From Mycolicibacter heraklionensis (GTDB lineage Bacteria; Actinomycetota; Actinomycetes; Mycobacteriales; Mycobacteriaceae), in NCBI RefSeq assembly GCF_001021505.1, contig NZ_LDPO01000006.1, positions 123,062-187,061 of the forward strand: a stretch of DNA of 64,000 bases, read 5' to 3'. The number at the start of each line of letters is the position of its first letter. The stretch's first letter is position 1. Below the pieces are notes generated by a model. The model did not search any database, was not told the origin of the DNA, and saw only the letters and a list, made by a program, of their open reading frames with translations. Below are positions 15,939-24,420 of the stretch, piece by piece. The position numbers were made by a program, and so were the translations under genes.

Positions 15939-17410
15939 AGCCGGCGCAACACGATCGGCATCCCGTCCATCGGGATCGGCATGCCGCCGTAGTCCCAGCG
16001 CGGCTGGTAGCCGGGGTGGGACAGCTCAATCCGGTACTGGCGCAGCAACCGGTGCAGCACAGTCTTGACCTCGAGACGGCCGAACACCATCCCGATGCAC
16101 TTGTGCGCCCCGCCGCCGAACGGCGCCCAGGCGTACCGGTGCTTCTTGTGCTCGGCCCGCGGCTCGAGGAACCGCTCCGGGTCGAACTGGCGCGGGTTGG
16201 TGTACAGCTCGGGCAGCCAGTGGTTCATTCCGGGCCAGGTGACCACGTTGGTGCCGGCCGGCACGTAATGGCCCAGCAGATCGGTGTCGCGGACCGTCTG
16301 GCGCATGTTGAACGGCAGCGGCGTCACCAGCCGCAGGGACTCGTCCATGACCAGGTCGAGTGTCTCCAGCTTCTCCAGCGACTCGATGTCCAGCGGGCTG
16401 TCGCCCAGCCGCGTCGACTCGTCGCGGGCTCGCTCCTGCCACTCCGGGTGCGCGGCCAGGTGGTAGATCATCGTGGTCACCGTTGAGGTGGTGGTGTCGT
16501 GGGCGGCCATCATCAAGAAGATCATGTGGTTGACGATGTCGGCGTCGGAGAAGCTGTTGCCGTCCTCGTCGGCGGTGTGACAGAGCACCGTCAGCATGTC
16601 GGTGCCCTCGGCGTTACGGCGCTCTTTGACCCGCTCGACGAAGTAGTCCTCGAGCAGCTTGCGGCCCTGCAGGCCCTGCCACCACTTGAACGGCGGCACC
16701 GAGGTGCGGATGATTGCGCCGCCGGCCCGGGTGGTCTGTTCGAAGGCGTGGTTGACCTTGGTGACCAGCTGGTGGTCGCTGCCCGGCTCGTGGCCCATGA
16801 ACACCACCGAGGCGACGTCGAGGGTCAGTTCCTTCATCGCCGGGTACACCAGGAAACGGCCGTCGTCGGTGGGCCAGTCGGCCACAATCGCCGAAGCCAC
16901 CCGGTCGATGTCCTCGACATAGCTGGCCAGCCGGGGCCGGGTGAAGGCGGACTGCATGATTCGCCGGTGCGCCATGTGCTCGTCGAAGTCGAGCATCATC
17001 AGGCCGCGGTTGAAGAACGGCCCGATCACCGGGAGCCAGCCCTTCTGCGAGTAGTCCTTGTTCTTGTTGGTGAAGATCGTCTGGGTGGCGTCGGGCCCCA
17101 GCGCGACGATCGACGGCAGGATGGGCGAGTCGGCGAAGGTGATCGGGCCGCGGGTGTTGTACAGGTGCAGGGGGAAGTCGGGTCCCTGGCGGAACATCTC
17201 GACGATGTGACCCAGCAGCGGCAGCCCCGAGTCACCGACGATGGGCTTCAAGTCGCTGCCCGCCGGCGGGGTGGCCAGCGTCCGCTGCGGCCAGTCGACC
17301 GTCATCAGCCGTTTTTCCAGCAATCCCATGCCCGGGATGGTGTTCACGGTCGGGACGAACCGGCGTTTTGCCTGGTCCAGCAGGTAACGCGGGGTGCTGA
17401 TGGTGGTCAC
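15935..17410 (-). CDS. cyp136: Cytochrome P450 CYP136
   Basis: A 491-residue cytochrome P450. Seen: the I-helix MMAAHDTTTSTV near residue 290, ExxR in DESLRLV near 350, and the heme-binding FGGGAHKCIGM with proximal Cys near 435. The C-terminus ends in MPIVLRRL. Length, the N-terminal TIPGMGLLEKRLM region and the divergent TetR plus SDR neighbours fit Rv3059 (CYP136), whose physiological substrate is not established. GTG 17410 follows GAGGAGC. It is convergent with the LeuA-domain gene (4-base overlap) and divergent from tetR across a small intergenic region with an operator-like repeat. Confidence 0.88.
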   Translation of the reverse strand: MTTISTPRYLLDQAKRRFVPTVNTIPGMGLLEKRLMTVDWPQRTLATPPAGSDLKPIVGDSGLPLLGHIVEMFRQGPDFPLHLYNTRGPITFADSPILPSIVALGPDATQTIFTNKNKDYSQKGWLPVIGPFFNRGLMMLDFDEHMAHRRIMQSAFTRPRLASYVEDIDRVASAIVADWPTDDGRFLVYPAMKELTLDVASVVFMGHEPGSDHQLVTKVNHAFEQTTRAGGAIIRTSVPPFKWWQGLQGRKLLEDYFVERVKERRNAEGTDMLTVLCHTADEDGNSFSDADIVNHMIFLMMAAHDTTTSTVTTMIYHLAAHPEWQERARDESTRLGDSPLDIESLEKLETLDLVMDESLRLVTPLPFNMRQTVRDTDLLGHYVPAGTNVVTWPGMNHWLPELYTNPRQFDPERFLEPRAEHKKHRYAWAPFGGGAHKCIGMVFGRLEVKTVLHRLLRQYRIELSHPGYQPRWDYGGMPIPMDGMPIVLRRL

Positions 17411-17474
17411 AGACGCTCCTCTAACGGCCCGGACAGGTTGTGGTAACCGTCACTTCGCCCTAATCCTTGGAGTA

Positions 17475-17497
17475 AGTTTGACGCCTGTCAAGTTTGA
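17475..17497. promoter_or_regulatory. Candidate TetR operator between cyp136 and tetR
   Basis: AGTTTGA is directly repeated at 17475-17481 and 17491-17497. TTGAC (17478-17482) with GTCAA (17487-17491) forms an inverted repeat across a 4-base spacer. It sits midway in the 117-bp divergent region, where a local TetR regulator normally binds. Confidence 0.5.
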
Positions 17498-17527
17498 ATC
17501 CGGCGCGGCGTGGTGCAAGGTGCAAAG

Positions 17528-18178
17528 GTGAATATCGAGGATGACGCGGGCGGGCGCTCTGCCGACGACCTGCCGCTGCGGCGGGGCGACAAGCAGCGTC
17601 AGGCGATTGTTCAGGCGGTGCGTGAGCTGCTGGAGGAGAAACCCTTCGCGGAACTGTCGGTCAGCACCATCAGCGACCGGGCCGGGGTGGCGCGCTCGGG
17701 GTTCTATTTCTACTTCGACTCCAAATACGCCGTGCTCGCCCACATCCTGGCGGAGGCCACCCACGAGCTCGAAGAACTGACCCACTACTTCGCACCGCGG
17801 GGCGCCGACGAATCGACCGAGGCTTTCGCCCAGCGCATGGTGGGCAGTGCCGCCGCGGTCTACGCCCACAACGATCCGGTGATGTCGGCGTGCAACTTGG
17901 CCCGCAACAGCGACGCCGAGATCCGCGAGCTGCTCGACGCTCAGATCGACGCGGTGATCAACCAGATCGTCGGCGTGGTCAATGACGAGATCGCCGCGGG
18001 GACCGCGAACCCGATCAGCGACGACATCCCCGCGCTGGTGCGGACCCTGGGCGCCACCACCGTCTACATGCTTTCCGGCGACAGTGCCTTCGTCGGGCCC
18101 GGCGGTGATGTGGGTCGCGGTGTGCAGGTGCTCGAGGCGTTGTGGCGCAATGCGCTGTGGGGCGGCGGTAAGGGCTAG
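17528..18178 (+). CDS. TetR-family transcriptional regulator
   Basis: A 216-residue TetR regulator. The N-terminal helix-turn-helix is visible at about residues 25-65 (RQAIVQAVRELLEEKPF, then ISDRAGVARSGFYFYFDSK). The rest is the helical ligand domain. GTG 17528 is preferred to GTG 17510 because AAGG sits seven bases upstream, and the resulting 216 residues equal the length recalled for Rv3058c. It is divergent from cyp136 and followed 40 bases later by an SDR gene, so it probably represses both in response to a P450 substrate. Confidence 0.85.
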   Translation: MNIEDDAGGRSADDLPLRRGDKQRQAIVQAVRELLEEKPFAELSVSTISDRAGVARSGFYFYFDSKYAVLAHILAEATHELEELTHYFAPRGADESTEAFAQRMVGSAAAVYAHNDPVMSACNLARNSDAEIRELLDAQIDAVINQIVGVVNDEIAAGTANPISDDIPALVRTLGATTVYMLSGDSAFVGPGGDVGRGVQVLEALWRNALWGGGKG

Positions 18179-18218
18179 CGGTGATCCCTGGGCGGTACCG
18201 CCGGTATCGTCTGCACCC

Positions 18219-19094
18219 ATGACACGCGTAGCGCAGTACTACCGGGGCAAGCGGTGCTTCATCACCGGAGCGGCGAGCGGGATCGGTCGGGCCACCGCGT
18301 TGCGGCTGGCTGAGCATGGTGCCGAGCTGTACCTGACCGACCGCAACGCCGACGGCCTGGCTGAAACCGTCGCCGACGCACGCGCTCTGGGCGCGCTGGT
18401 ACCCGAGCACCGGGTGGTCGACGTCGCCGACTACGACGACGTCGCCGCCTTCGCCGCCGACATTCATGAGCGGCACCAGCCCATGGACGTCGTGATGAAC
18501 ATTGCCGGGATCTCGGCCTGGGGGACCGTCGACCGGCTCACCCACGCACAGTGGCGCAAGCTGGTCGACATCAACCTGATGGGTCCGATCCACGTCATCG
18601 AGACCTTCATCCCGCCGATGATGGCCGCCGGCCGCGGCGGGCATCTGGTCAATGTCTCCTCGGCGGCCGGAATTGTCGCCTTGCCTTGGCACGCGGCCTA
18701 TTCCGCCAGCAAGTACGGCCTGCGCGGAGTGTCGGAGGTGTTGCGGTTCGACCTGGCCCGGCACAAGATCGGGGTGTCGGTAGTGGTTCCCGGCGCGGTC
18801 AAGACCGGGCTGGTCCACACCGTCGAGATCGCCGGCGTGGACCGCGAGGACCCGCAGGTGGAGAAATGGGTGGGCCGTTTTGCCGGCCATGCCGTGTCGC
18901 CGGAGAAGGCGGCGGACAAGATCCTGGCCGGGGTGGCGCGCAACCGCTACCTGGTCTACACCTCCGGTGACATCCGGGCGCTGTACGCGTTCAAGCGGCT
19001 GGCCTGGCTGCCCTACAGCGTGGCGATGCGCCAGGCCAACGTGCTGTTCAGCCGTGCGCTGCGGCCGTCGCGCGATTCGTTGCGCAGCTCCTGA
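18219..19094 (+). CDS. Short-chain dehydrogenase/reductase (Rv3057c-like)
   Basis: A 291-residue SDR with TGAASGIGRA at about 16-25, Asp in YLTDRNA (NAD-type), NIAGISAWGT, VNVSSAAGIVAL with the catalytic Ser, and YSASKYGL with catalytic Tyr and Lys near 165. An extended C-terminal part (VSPEKAADKILAGVARNRY, then RRL-type hydrophobic tail) is typical of mycobacterial SDRs acting on hydrophobic substrates. It follows tetR in the same direction opposite cyp136, so a P450-then-dehydrogenase oxidation sequence is a reasonable inference. Confidence 0.85.
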   Translation: MTRVAQYYRGKRCFITGAASGIGRATALRLAEHGAELYLTDRNADGLAETVADARALGALVPEHRVVDVADYDDVAAFAADIHERHQPMDVVMNIAGISAWGTVDRLTHAQWRKLVDINLMGPIHVIETFIPPMMAAGRGGHLVNVSSAAGIVALPWHAAYSASKYGLRGVSEVLRFDLARHKIGVSVVVPGAVKTGLVHTVEIAGVDREDPQVEKWVGRFAGHAVSPEKAADKILAGVARNRYLVYTSGDIRALYAFKRLAWLPYSVAMRQANVLFSRALRPSRDSLRSS

Positions 19095-19119
19095 GTCGCC
19101 GCGTCGGCGCTCAGACGCG

Positions 19120-20298
19120 TCAGCGGCTGCCCCAGTCCCAGGCCGGGGTGTTGAGCAGGCCCAACCCGGCGACCCGCGTCTCGCCGAAGTCCTTGTAGAC
19201 CTCGACCTCCGCGGTGTCGTGGCCGTCGGCTTCGGCGACGGGCACGGCGGCGAGCAGTTCGGGCATGGTGCGCGCGTGGGTGACCACCACGACCTGGGTT
19301 CGGGTGGCGGCGGCCCGGATGAGTTCGGCCAGCGGCGCCACCAGGTCAGGATGCAGTGACGTCTCCGGCTCATTGAGCACCATCAGCGACGGTGGCTGCG
19401 GGCTCAGCAGGGCGGCTGCCCACAGCAGGAAGCGCAGGGTGCCGTCGGACAGTTCGGCGGCGCGCAACGGCCGCAGCATGCCCCGCTGGCGCAACTGAAG
19501 GTCGAACATGCCGTCGTGCGAGCTGACTGACAGCGTCGCCCCGTCGAATGCGGCCGCAACCGCACGGGCCAGGTCGTCGTCGCCGGACTCGATGATGGTC
19601 TGTACCGCCGCGGCCAGATCGACGCCGTAGCCGGCGAGTACCGGTGTGCGCGTACCGACCTGCGGCCGTCGCACCGGTGCGCCGGCATCCACCCGAAAGC
19701 CGTCGTAGAAGCGCCAGTCCCGCAGCCGGTCCCGTACCGCGGCCAGTTCCGGATGCGCTGCGGGGTGGGCGAACTCGGCGAGCACGCTGCGATAGGTCGG
19801 CAGTGCCCGCGACAGTTCCTCGACCCCGGAGTCCGTGCTGGCCTGCGCGAATGCCCGGGTGCGGCTCACCAACGTGGCGCCGCGGCGCGGCACCGGTCCG
19901 GCGAACACGATCTCCCGTTTGATCTCCGGATCGTGGGCGAACGCCGAAGCCTGCGCCGGGTCCTGTGGTAGGCCCAGATCGACCAGGTAGCCGAAATCGT
20001 CGGAGGCGAAACCCAGCTCCAGTGAGACGGGTCGGGTGCGCACGCTGCCCTGGGCGGCTCCGCTGCGGCGCGCTTCGCCGAGCTGCTCCGGCCCGGCCCA
20101 CAGCACCGACTCCAGGCCGCCCTCGCGGGCCAGTGAGCCGATCACCTCGCCGCGCCCGCAGTCGGCCAGCAGCCGCAGCGCCCGATACAGCGAGGACTTC
20201 CCGGTCCCGTTAGCCCCGGTGACGACGGTGAGCCGGTGCAGCGGCAGCACCAGGTCGCGCAGCGAGCGGTAACCCCGTACGGCCAGCGTCGACAGCAT
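19120..20298 (-). CDS. AAA family ATPase of RecF/OLD-like type
   Basis: A 392-residue ATPase of the SMC/RecF-like AAA group. Seen: MLSTLAVRGYRSLRDL at the very start (typical N-terminal strand), Walker A GANGTGKSS near residue 30, the signature-like ELSDGTLRFLLW near 290, Walker B LMVLNEPETSLHPDL near 315, and the switch His in VVVTHAR near 345. No nuclease (TOPRIM) domain is present. ATG 20298 gives the canonical N-terminus. It stands alone: convergent with the SDR, divergent from the histidine kinase. The biological role is unknown. I recall no counterpart at this place in M. tuberculosis, where dinP lies. Confidence 0.8.
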   Translation of the reverse strand: MLSTLAVRGYRSLRDLVLPLHRLTVVTGANGTGKSSLYRALRLLADCGRGEVIGSLAREGGLESVLWAGPEQLGEARRSGAAQGSVRTRPVSLELGFASDDFGYLVDLGLPQDPAQASAFAHDPEIKREIVFAGPVPRRGATLVSRTRAFAQASTDSGVEELSRALPTYRSVLAEFAHPAAHPELAAVRDRLRDWRFYDGFRVDAGAPVRRPQVGTRTPVLAGYGVDLAAAVQTIIESGDDDLARAVAAAFDGATLSVSSHDGMFDLQLRQRGMLRPLRAAELSDGTLRFLLWAAALLSPQPPSLMVLNEPETSLHPDLVAPLAELIRAAATRTQVVVVTHARTMPELLAAVPVAEADGHDTAEVEVYKDFGETRVAGLGLLNTPAWDWGSR

Positions 20299-20430
20299 GC
20301 CCGGCAGGTTATCGGGTGCCTCCGACGTGCTGGGCGTCGTCAGCAAACCCGCGGCCTCAGTGGTGTCACAGCGGCGGCGGGTCACGATGGCGGGCATGCT
20401 GTGTCGGTATGCGACGAACCGGGAGGCGGC

Positions 20431-21864
20431 GTGAGCGGCAGCACGGACCGGATGCGGGCCGTCATCGAGCGGCTTCGCTCGCTGTACAGCGGTGTGCGGA
20501 CCCGATCGGCGCTGGCCGCGGCGGCGGTGATGACGATCTGCCTCGCGATTGCGGGCGGGCTGCTCCTGCTGGTGCTGTATCGGTCGCTGGAATCGACCGC
20601 CGAGACCGCGGCGGGCCTTCGTGCCGAACATATCGCCGCGGCGCTGCGGTCTGACGATCTCGACGATCTGGAGTCGGCGCTGCTGGCCACCGATGCGCAG
20701 ATCGCCGTCGTGCAGGTTGTCGGGGCGTCGGGCGTGATCCGGGCCGCCTCCAACGGCGCACCCCGATCGCCGCTGGCCGCGGTAGCCCTCGATGACGGTC
20801 AAGCGCGCTATGTGGGCCGCGTCGAATCCGCCACCGGCGACGAGTATTGGGTATCGGCCCGCGGCGCCACCGCCGACGGAGACCCGGTCACCGTGCTGGT
20901 GGGGGTGGACCGCGAACCGGTCGAGGAGATCGTGGCCGAGGTGGGTGTGTTGCTGGCGGTCGGTGCGCCGATTCTGATCGTGTTGGTCGCAGCGGGAACT
21001 TTCCGCCTGGTGGGCGCCGCGCTGCGGCCGGTGGAAGCGATCCGCACCCGGGTGGCGTCGATCTCCAGCGCTGATCTGACCGAGCGGGTGCCGGTTCCCC
21101 GAACCCATGACGAGATCGCCGAACTGGCGACGACGATGAACGCCATGCTGTCTCGGCTGGAGCATGGGAGGGCCGCCCAACTGCGTCTGGTCAGCGATGT
21201 GTCGCACGAACTGCGCAGCCCCCTGGCCACCATCACCACCGCGCTGGAGCTGGCCAGTGCCCGGCCCGAGCTGATGGACCGGGACCTGATCGACGAATCG
21301 CTGCTGCCGGAATCGCGGCGGATGGGGCAACTTCTCCAAGACCTGTTGCTGCTGGCCCGCTCCGACGAAGGGGCACTGGGACTGCGGTGGGAGGACGTCG
21401 ACATCGACGATCTCCTGGAGGCCGAGGCGAACCGACTGGGCGCCAGCGGGTCGGTCAGCGTCGTCACCGATATCCGGGCCTGCCGGGTAACGGGTGACCG
21501 TGCCGCCCTGACCCGGGTGATTCGCAACCTGGTCGACAACGCGGCCCGGTATGCCCGCAGCACGGTGACGCTGAGCTGCCGTCCGGTCCCGGGCGGCGTC
21601 GTCATCACGATCGCCGACGACGGTCCCGGGATCCCGGTGGGTGAGCGGAAGCGGATCTTCGAGCGGTTCGTCCGGCTCGACGCCGCCCGTGCCCGGACGT
21701 CGGGTGGAACCGGACTCGGCCTGGCGATCGTAGCGGAGGTGGTGCGTGCCCACCGGGGAACTGTTGCCGTGGATGATGCCGGCGCCGGTGGGGCGGTGTT
21801 CACCGTGTCACTGCCCCAACAGGGCGGCCCGGATCAAGAGTCGGTGTCCGAACGCAGGCGGTAG
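20431..21864 (+). CDS. Sensor histidine kinase
   Basis: A 477-residue membrane histidine kinase. Seen: TM1 at about 28-50, an extracytoplasmic sensor of about 120 residues, TM2 near 175-195, a HAMP linker (LRPVEAIRTRVASIS), the H-box VSDVSHELRSPLATITT with the phosphorylated His near 258, the N-box RNLVDNAARYA, DDGPGIP (G1) and GGTGLGLAI (G2). GTG 20431 follows GGGAGG. The architecture is EnvZ/TcrY-like. The probable partner response regulator is encoded convergently, and the two coding regions overlap by 31 bases at their 3' ends, which is unusual for a two-component pair. The signal is unknown. Confidence 0.9.
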   Translation: MSGSTDRMRAVIERLRSLYSGVRTRSALAAAAVMTICLAIAGGLLLLVLYRSLESTAETAAGLRAEHIAAALRSDDLDDLESALLATDAQIAVVQVVGASGVIRAASNGAPRSPLAAVALDDGQARYVGRVESATGDEYWVSARGATADGDPVTVLVGVDREPVEEIVAEVGVLLAVGAPILIVLVAAGTFRLVGAALRPVEAIRTRVASISSADLTERVPVPRTHDEIAELATTMNAMLSRLEHGRAAQLRLVSDVSHELRSPLATITTALELASARPELMDRDLIDESLLPESRRMGQLLQDLLLLARSDEGALGLRWEDVDIDDLLEAEANRLGASGSVSVVTDIRACRVTGDRAALTRVIRNLVDNAARYARSTVTLSCRPVPGGVVITIADDGPGIPVGERKRIFERFVRLDAARARTSGGTGLGLAIVAEVVRAHRGTVAVDDAGAGGAVFTVSLPQQGGPDQESVSERRR

Positions 21865-22517
21865 CCGGCGCCGCGGACCGTCTCGATGGTGGCGAGTCCG
21901 AACGGCGCGTCGATCTTGCGGCGCAGATAGCCGATGTAGACCTCGACGACGTTCTCGTCGCCGGTGTAGTTCGAATCCCACACTGAGCGCAAGATCTCGG
22001 ACTTGGTGACCACATCGCCCTGGTGCCGCATCAAGAACTGCAGTAGCCCGAATTCCCGGGGCGTCAGGGTGAGCACCGTGTCACCGCGGGTCACCCGACG
22101 GCGAGCCGGATCGAGCGACAGGGTGCCCGCAGTGAGCACCGTCGGACGTGCCGGGGCGCCTCGGCGCAGCAGGGCGCGCAGCCGTGCCACCAGGACGACG
22201 AACGAGAACGGTTTGGTCAGATAGTCGTCGGCGCCGATGTCGAAGGCATCCGCCATGTCGTACTCGCCGTCTTTGGCCGAGAGCATGAGCACCGGCGTCC
22301 ACACCTGCTGCGCCCGCAGCTCGCGGACCACCTGGTAGCCACTGAGGCCGGGCAACATGATGTCCAGCACCACCACGTCGTAGTCGCCGGTGGTGGCGGC
22401 GGCCAGGCCGTCGGTGCCGTCGTGTTCGACGTCGACGACGAAGCCCTCGGCGACCAGCCCGCGACGCACGGTCTCCGCCAGCCGAGCCTCGTCTTCGACC
22501 AGCAATATCCGCACCAC
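21834..22517 (-). CDS. OmpR/PhoB-family response regulator
   Basis: A 227-residue regulator with an N-terminal receiver (LLVEDEARLAETV acidic pocket; phospho-acceptor Asp in VVVLDIMLPGLSGY near residue 52; Lys in DYLTKPFSF near 102) and a C-terminal winged helix (LTPREFGLLQFLM, then VVEVYIGYLRRKI and VRGAGYRL). Two adjacent in-frame GTG codons (22517 and 22514) can start it. It is divergent from dedA and convergent and overlapping with the histidine kinase gene. Because partners normally share an operon, the pairing rests on proximity only. Confidence 0.9.
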   Translation of the reverse strand: MVRILLVEDEARLAETVRRGLVAEGFVVDVEHDGTDGLAAATTGDYDVVVLDIMLPGLSGYQVVRELRAQQVWTPVLMLSAKDGEYDMADAFDIGADDYLTKPFSFVVLVARLRALLRRGAPARPTVLTAGTLSLDPARRRVTRGDTVLTLTPREFGLLQFLMRHQGDVVTKSEILRSVWDSNYTGDENVVEVYIGYLRRKIDAPFGLATIETVRGAGYRLRSDTDS

Positions 22518-22595
22518 ACCAGTACAGCAGAGCTCGACCACCGGGCCCGTGGCGTTCTCAGCGGTCCCACAGCGCCTGGCGGACAAGCTGGCGCC

Positions 22596-23267
22596 ATGAC
22601 CGGAATGACTACCAATCCAGATACGTTGATCGCCACGTTCGGTCTGCTGGGCGTGCTGGCGGTGGTGTTCGTCGAGACCGGTCTTCTGGTGGGGTTCTTC
22701 CTGCCCGGCGACTCGCTGCTCTTCACCGCCGGGGTGCTGGCCGCTCAAGTTCACCCGGCGGTTCCGATCTGGCTGCTGGTGCTGACCGTGCCGGCCGCCG
22801 CGATCGCCGGCGACCAGTGCGGCTACCTCCTGGGGGCCAAGGCCGGGCCGGCGGTGCTGGAGACGCGCGGCGCCCGACGGCTCGGCCGCCACCAGGTGGA
22901 TCGGGCCCAGCGCTACTTCGCCACCCACGGCAAGGCCACGGTCTTTCTGGCGCGCTTCGTGGCGGTGGCGCGGACCCTGACGCCGGTGCTGGCTGGGGCG
23001 TCCGGAATGCGCCACCGAACCTTCACCGGCTACAGCATCGCCGGGTCCTTGGCCTGGGGTGCGGGCGTTCCTTTGCTGGGGTACCTGCTCGGCGGCATCG
23101 GGTTCGTCCGCGCTCACCTCGACCTGGTTCTGCTGGCCGTCGTCGCAGTGTCGCTGGTACCGGTCCTGCTGGGCGTCGTGGGCGGCCGCCTGAACCGGCA
23201 CAACAGGCGTCCGGCTCCCGCCGATGCGGCGGATCTGCCGGAATCGGTACCTGCCGGGATGCGCTGA
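22596..23267 (+). CDS. DedA/VTT-domain membrane protein
   Basis: A 223-residue integral membrane protein of the DedA (VTT/SNARE-associated) family, implicated in lipid-carrier recycling or envelope homeostasis. Seen: ETGLLVGFFLPGDSLLF near residue 27-43, GDQCGYLLGAKAG near 72, and the conserved FLARFVAVARTLTPVLAG near 115-132 (the family F-x-R-F/E-x-x-R-x-x-x-P region), plus four to five hydrophobic segments. ATG 22596 or 22605 can start it, and no strong ribosome-binding site is seen. It is transcribed away from the response regulator gene and could be its target. Confidence 0.85.
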   Translation: MTGMTTNPDTLIATFGLLGVLAVVFVETGLLVGFFLPGDSLLFTAGVLAAQVHPAVPIWLLVLTVPAAAIAGDQCGYLLGAKAGPAVLETRGARRLGRHQVDRAQRYFATHGKATVFLARFVAVARTLTPVLAGASGMRHRTFTGYSIAGSLAWGAGVPLLGYLLGGIGFVRAHLDLVLLAVVAVSLVPVLLGVVGGRLNRHNRRPAPADAADLPESVPAGMR

Positions 23268-23443
23268 TTCGGGGCCCGGCCGACTTTGCTGGCAGGCGGT
23301 CGACGGACGCCGGTACCGACCACTTGTCGGTGCTGGGTGGTAGACCTGCGGTTATGAAGCGAGAGTCGTTCAACTGTGAGATGCGACACGCCGACGCGGA
23401 CGGCGCCGCAAGCTTACGACCAGCGAATTTCAACAATGTCGTT

Positions 23444-23459
23444 CAGAACATCTAGTATT
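23444..23459. promoter_or_regulatory. NrdR-like box 1, nrdHIE promoter
   Basis: CAGAACATCTAGTATT. Its reverse complement shares the ACTAGxTGT core with the box at 23475. The two are 31 bases centre to centre, the three-turn spacing at which NrdR tetramers bind tandem boxes. Confidence 0.6.
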
Positions 23460-23474
23460 AACCCCAAGGGATGA

Positions 23475-23490
23475 CCACTAGGTGTAGTGT
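23475..23490. promoter_or_regulatory. NrdR-like box 2, nrdHIE promoter
   Basis: CCACTAGGTGTAGTGT, a close match to the ACACTA-N4-TAGTGT palindrome bound by the ATP/dATP-sensing repressor NrdR. Paired with the box 31 bases upstream. Confidence 0.75.
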
Positions 23491-23666
23491 TCGGGGGACC
23501 GACAGGCCCGGGATCTTCCAGTTATCCGGACCGCGGCAACCGGCACCTAATCGGTGCTCTGCCACGGCTGCGGAGCTGGAAAACGGAAAGTCCTGGCGGC
23601 CCGCTGAACATAGTGCCCGATCTGTCATCCGTTCGTTGTCGACGATTCGCTGAGGAGTCTGCCGCC

Positions 23667-23906
23667 ATGAGCATCACTGTCTACACCAAGCCCGCGTGCG
23701 TGCAGTGCAACGCCACCTACAAGGCGTTGGACAAGCAGGGCATCTCCTACGAGAAGGTCGACATCTCGCTGGACCCCGACGCCCGTGACTACGTGATGGC
23801 GCTGGGCTACCTGCAGGCCCCGGTCGTGGTCGCCGGCGACGAGCACTGGTCGGGTTTCCGGCCGGACCGCATCAAGGCGCTGGCGCAGACCGCGCTCAGC
23901 GCGTAG
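23667..23906 (+). CDS. nrdH: Glutaredoxin-like protein NrdH
   Basis: A 79-residue thioredoxin-fold electron donor for class Ib ribonucleotide reductase. Seen: the redox motif CVQC at residues 11-14, the cis-Pro segment APVVVAG near 50, and the conserved WSGFRPDRI near 61, which is characteristic of NrdH. ATG 23667 follows TGAGGAG. It is the first gene of the nrdHIE operon and is controlled from the promoter with tandem NrdR boxes. It is reduced by thioredoxin reductase in the family, encoded elsewhere. Confidence 0.97.
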   Translation: MSITVYTKPACVQCNATYKALDKQGISYEKVDISLDPDARDYVMALGYLQAPVVVAGDEHWSGFRPDRIKALAQTALSA

Positions 23907-23961
23907 ACCGGTCGCCGGTCGGGTACGGGTGGAGTCTGACTGAGAGCTGAAGGAGGTCGCC

Positions 23962-24420
23962 ATGTCTGCCGATTCAGAATGCAGCCTGGTGTATTTCTCC
24001 TCGGTGTCGGAGAACACCCACCGCTTCGTGCAGAAGCTGGGCCTGCCGGCCATCCGGATCCCGCTGCACGGACGCATCGAGGTCGACCACCCCTACGTCT
24101 TGGTCCTGCCGACCTACGGCGGCGGACGTCAGCAGCCCGATATGAACGAGGGCGGCTACGTGCCGAAGCAGGTCATCGCTTTTTTGAACAACGAACACAA
24201 CCGGCAATTGCTACGCGGCGTGATCGCGGCCGGCAACACCAACTTCGGTGCGGAGTTCTGCTACGCGGGCAATGTGGTGTCCCGCAAGTGCGGAGTGCCG
24301 TACCTGTACCGATTTGAATTGATGGGAACCGACGAGGACGTGCAAGCCGTCCGCGCGGGCTTGGCCGATTTCTGGAAGGACGAGGCATGCCACCAACCGC
24401 TGCAACTGCAGAGCAGGTAA
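23962..24420 (+). CDS. nrdI: Class Ib RNR flavodoxin NrdI
   Basis: A 152-residue FMN flavodoxin that generates the superoxide/peroxide oxidant used to assemble the dimanganese-tyrosyl cofactor in NrdF. Seen: the FMN loop [13 protein letters not shown] near residue 10-22, VLPTYGGG near 50, and [13 protein letters not shown] near 90. AGGAGG lies five bases before ATG 23962. The 3' end overlaps nrdE by 34 bases, so translation is coupled. Confidence 0.96.
   Translation: MSADSECSLVYFSSVSENTHRFVQKLGLPAIRIPLHGRIEVDHPYVLVLPTYGGGRQQPDMNEGGYVPKQVIAFLNNEHNRQLLRGVIAAGNTNFGAEFCYAGNVVSRKCGVPYLYRFELMGTDEDVQAVRAGLADFWKDEACHQPLQLQSR

Larger units (their letters stand above)
23268..23666 (+). promoter_or_regulatory. 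nrdHIE promoter and long leader region
   Basis: A 400-base gap without a gene. The left part holds the nrdHIE promoter with two NrdR-like boxes (separate entries). The remaining roughly 175 bases from 23491 to the nrdH start form a long GC-rich leader with only weak local hairpins (for example GCACC/GGTGC near 23554). I looked for a cobalamin riboswitch, as found before RNR genes in other actinobacteria, and do not see its conserved core. Confidence 0.5.

Noticed and set aside
23491..23666. Cobalamin riboswitch before nrdHIE
   Set aside because: The conserved B12-box and core segments are not found in the leader.
23487..23669. A 60-residue N-terminal extension of NrdH from GTG 23487
   Set aside because: NrdH is normally 75-80 residues, begins at the strand ITVYTKP, and has TGAGGAG before ATG 23667. 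The extension starts inside a NrdR-like box.
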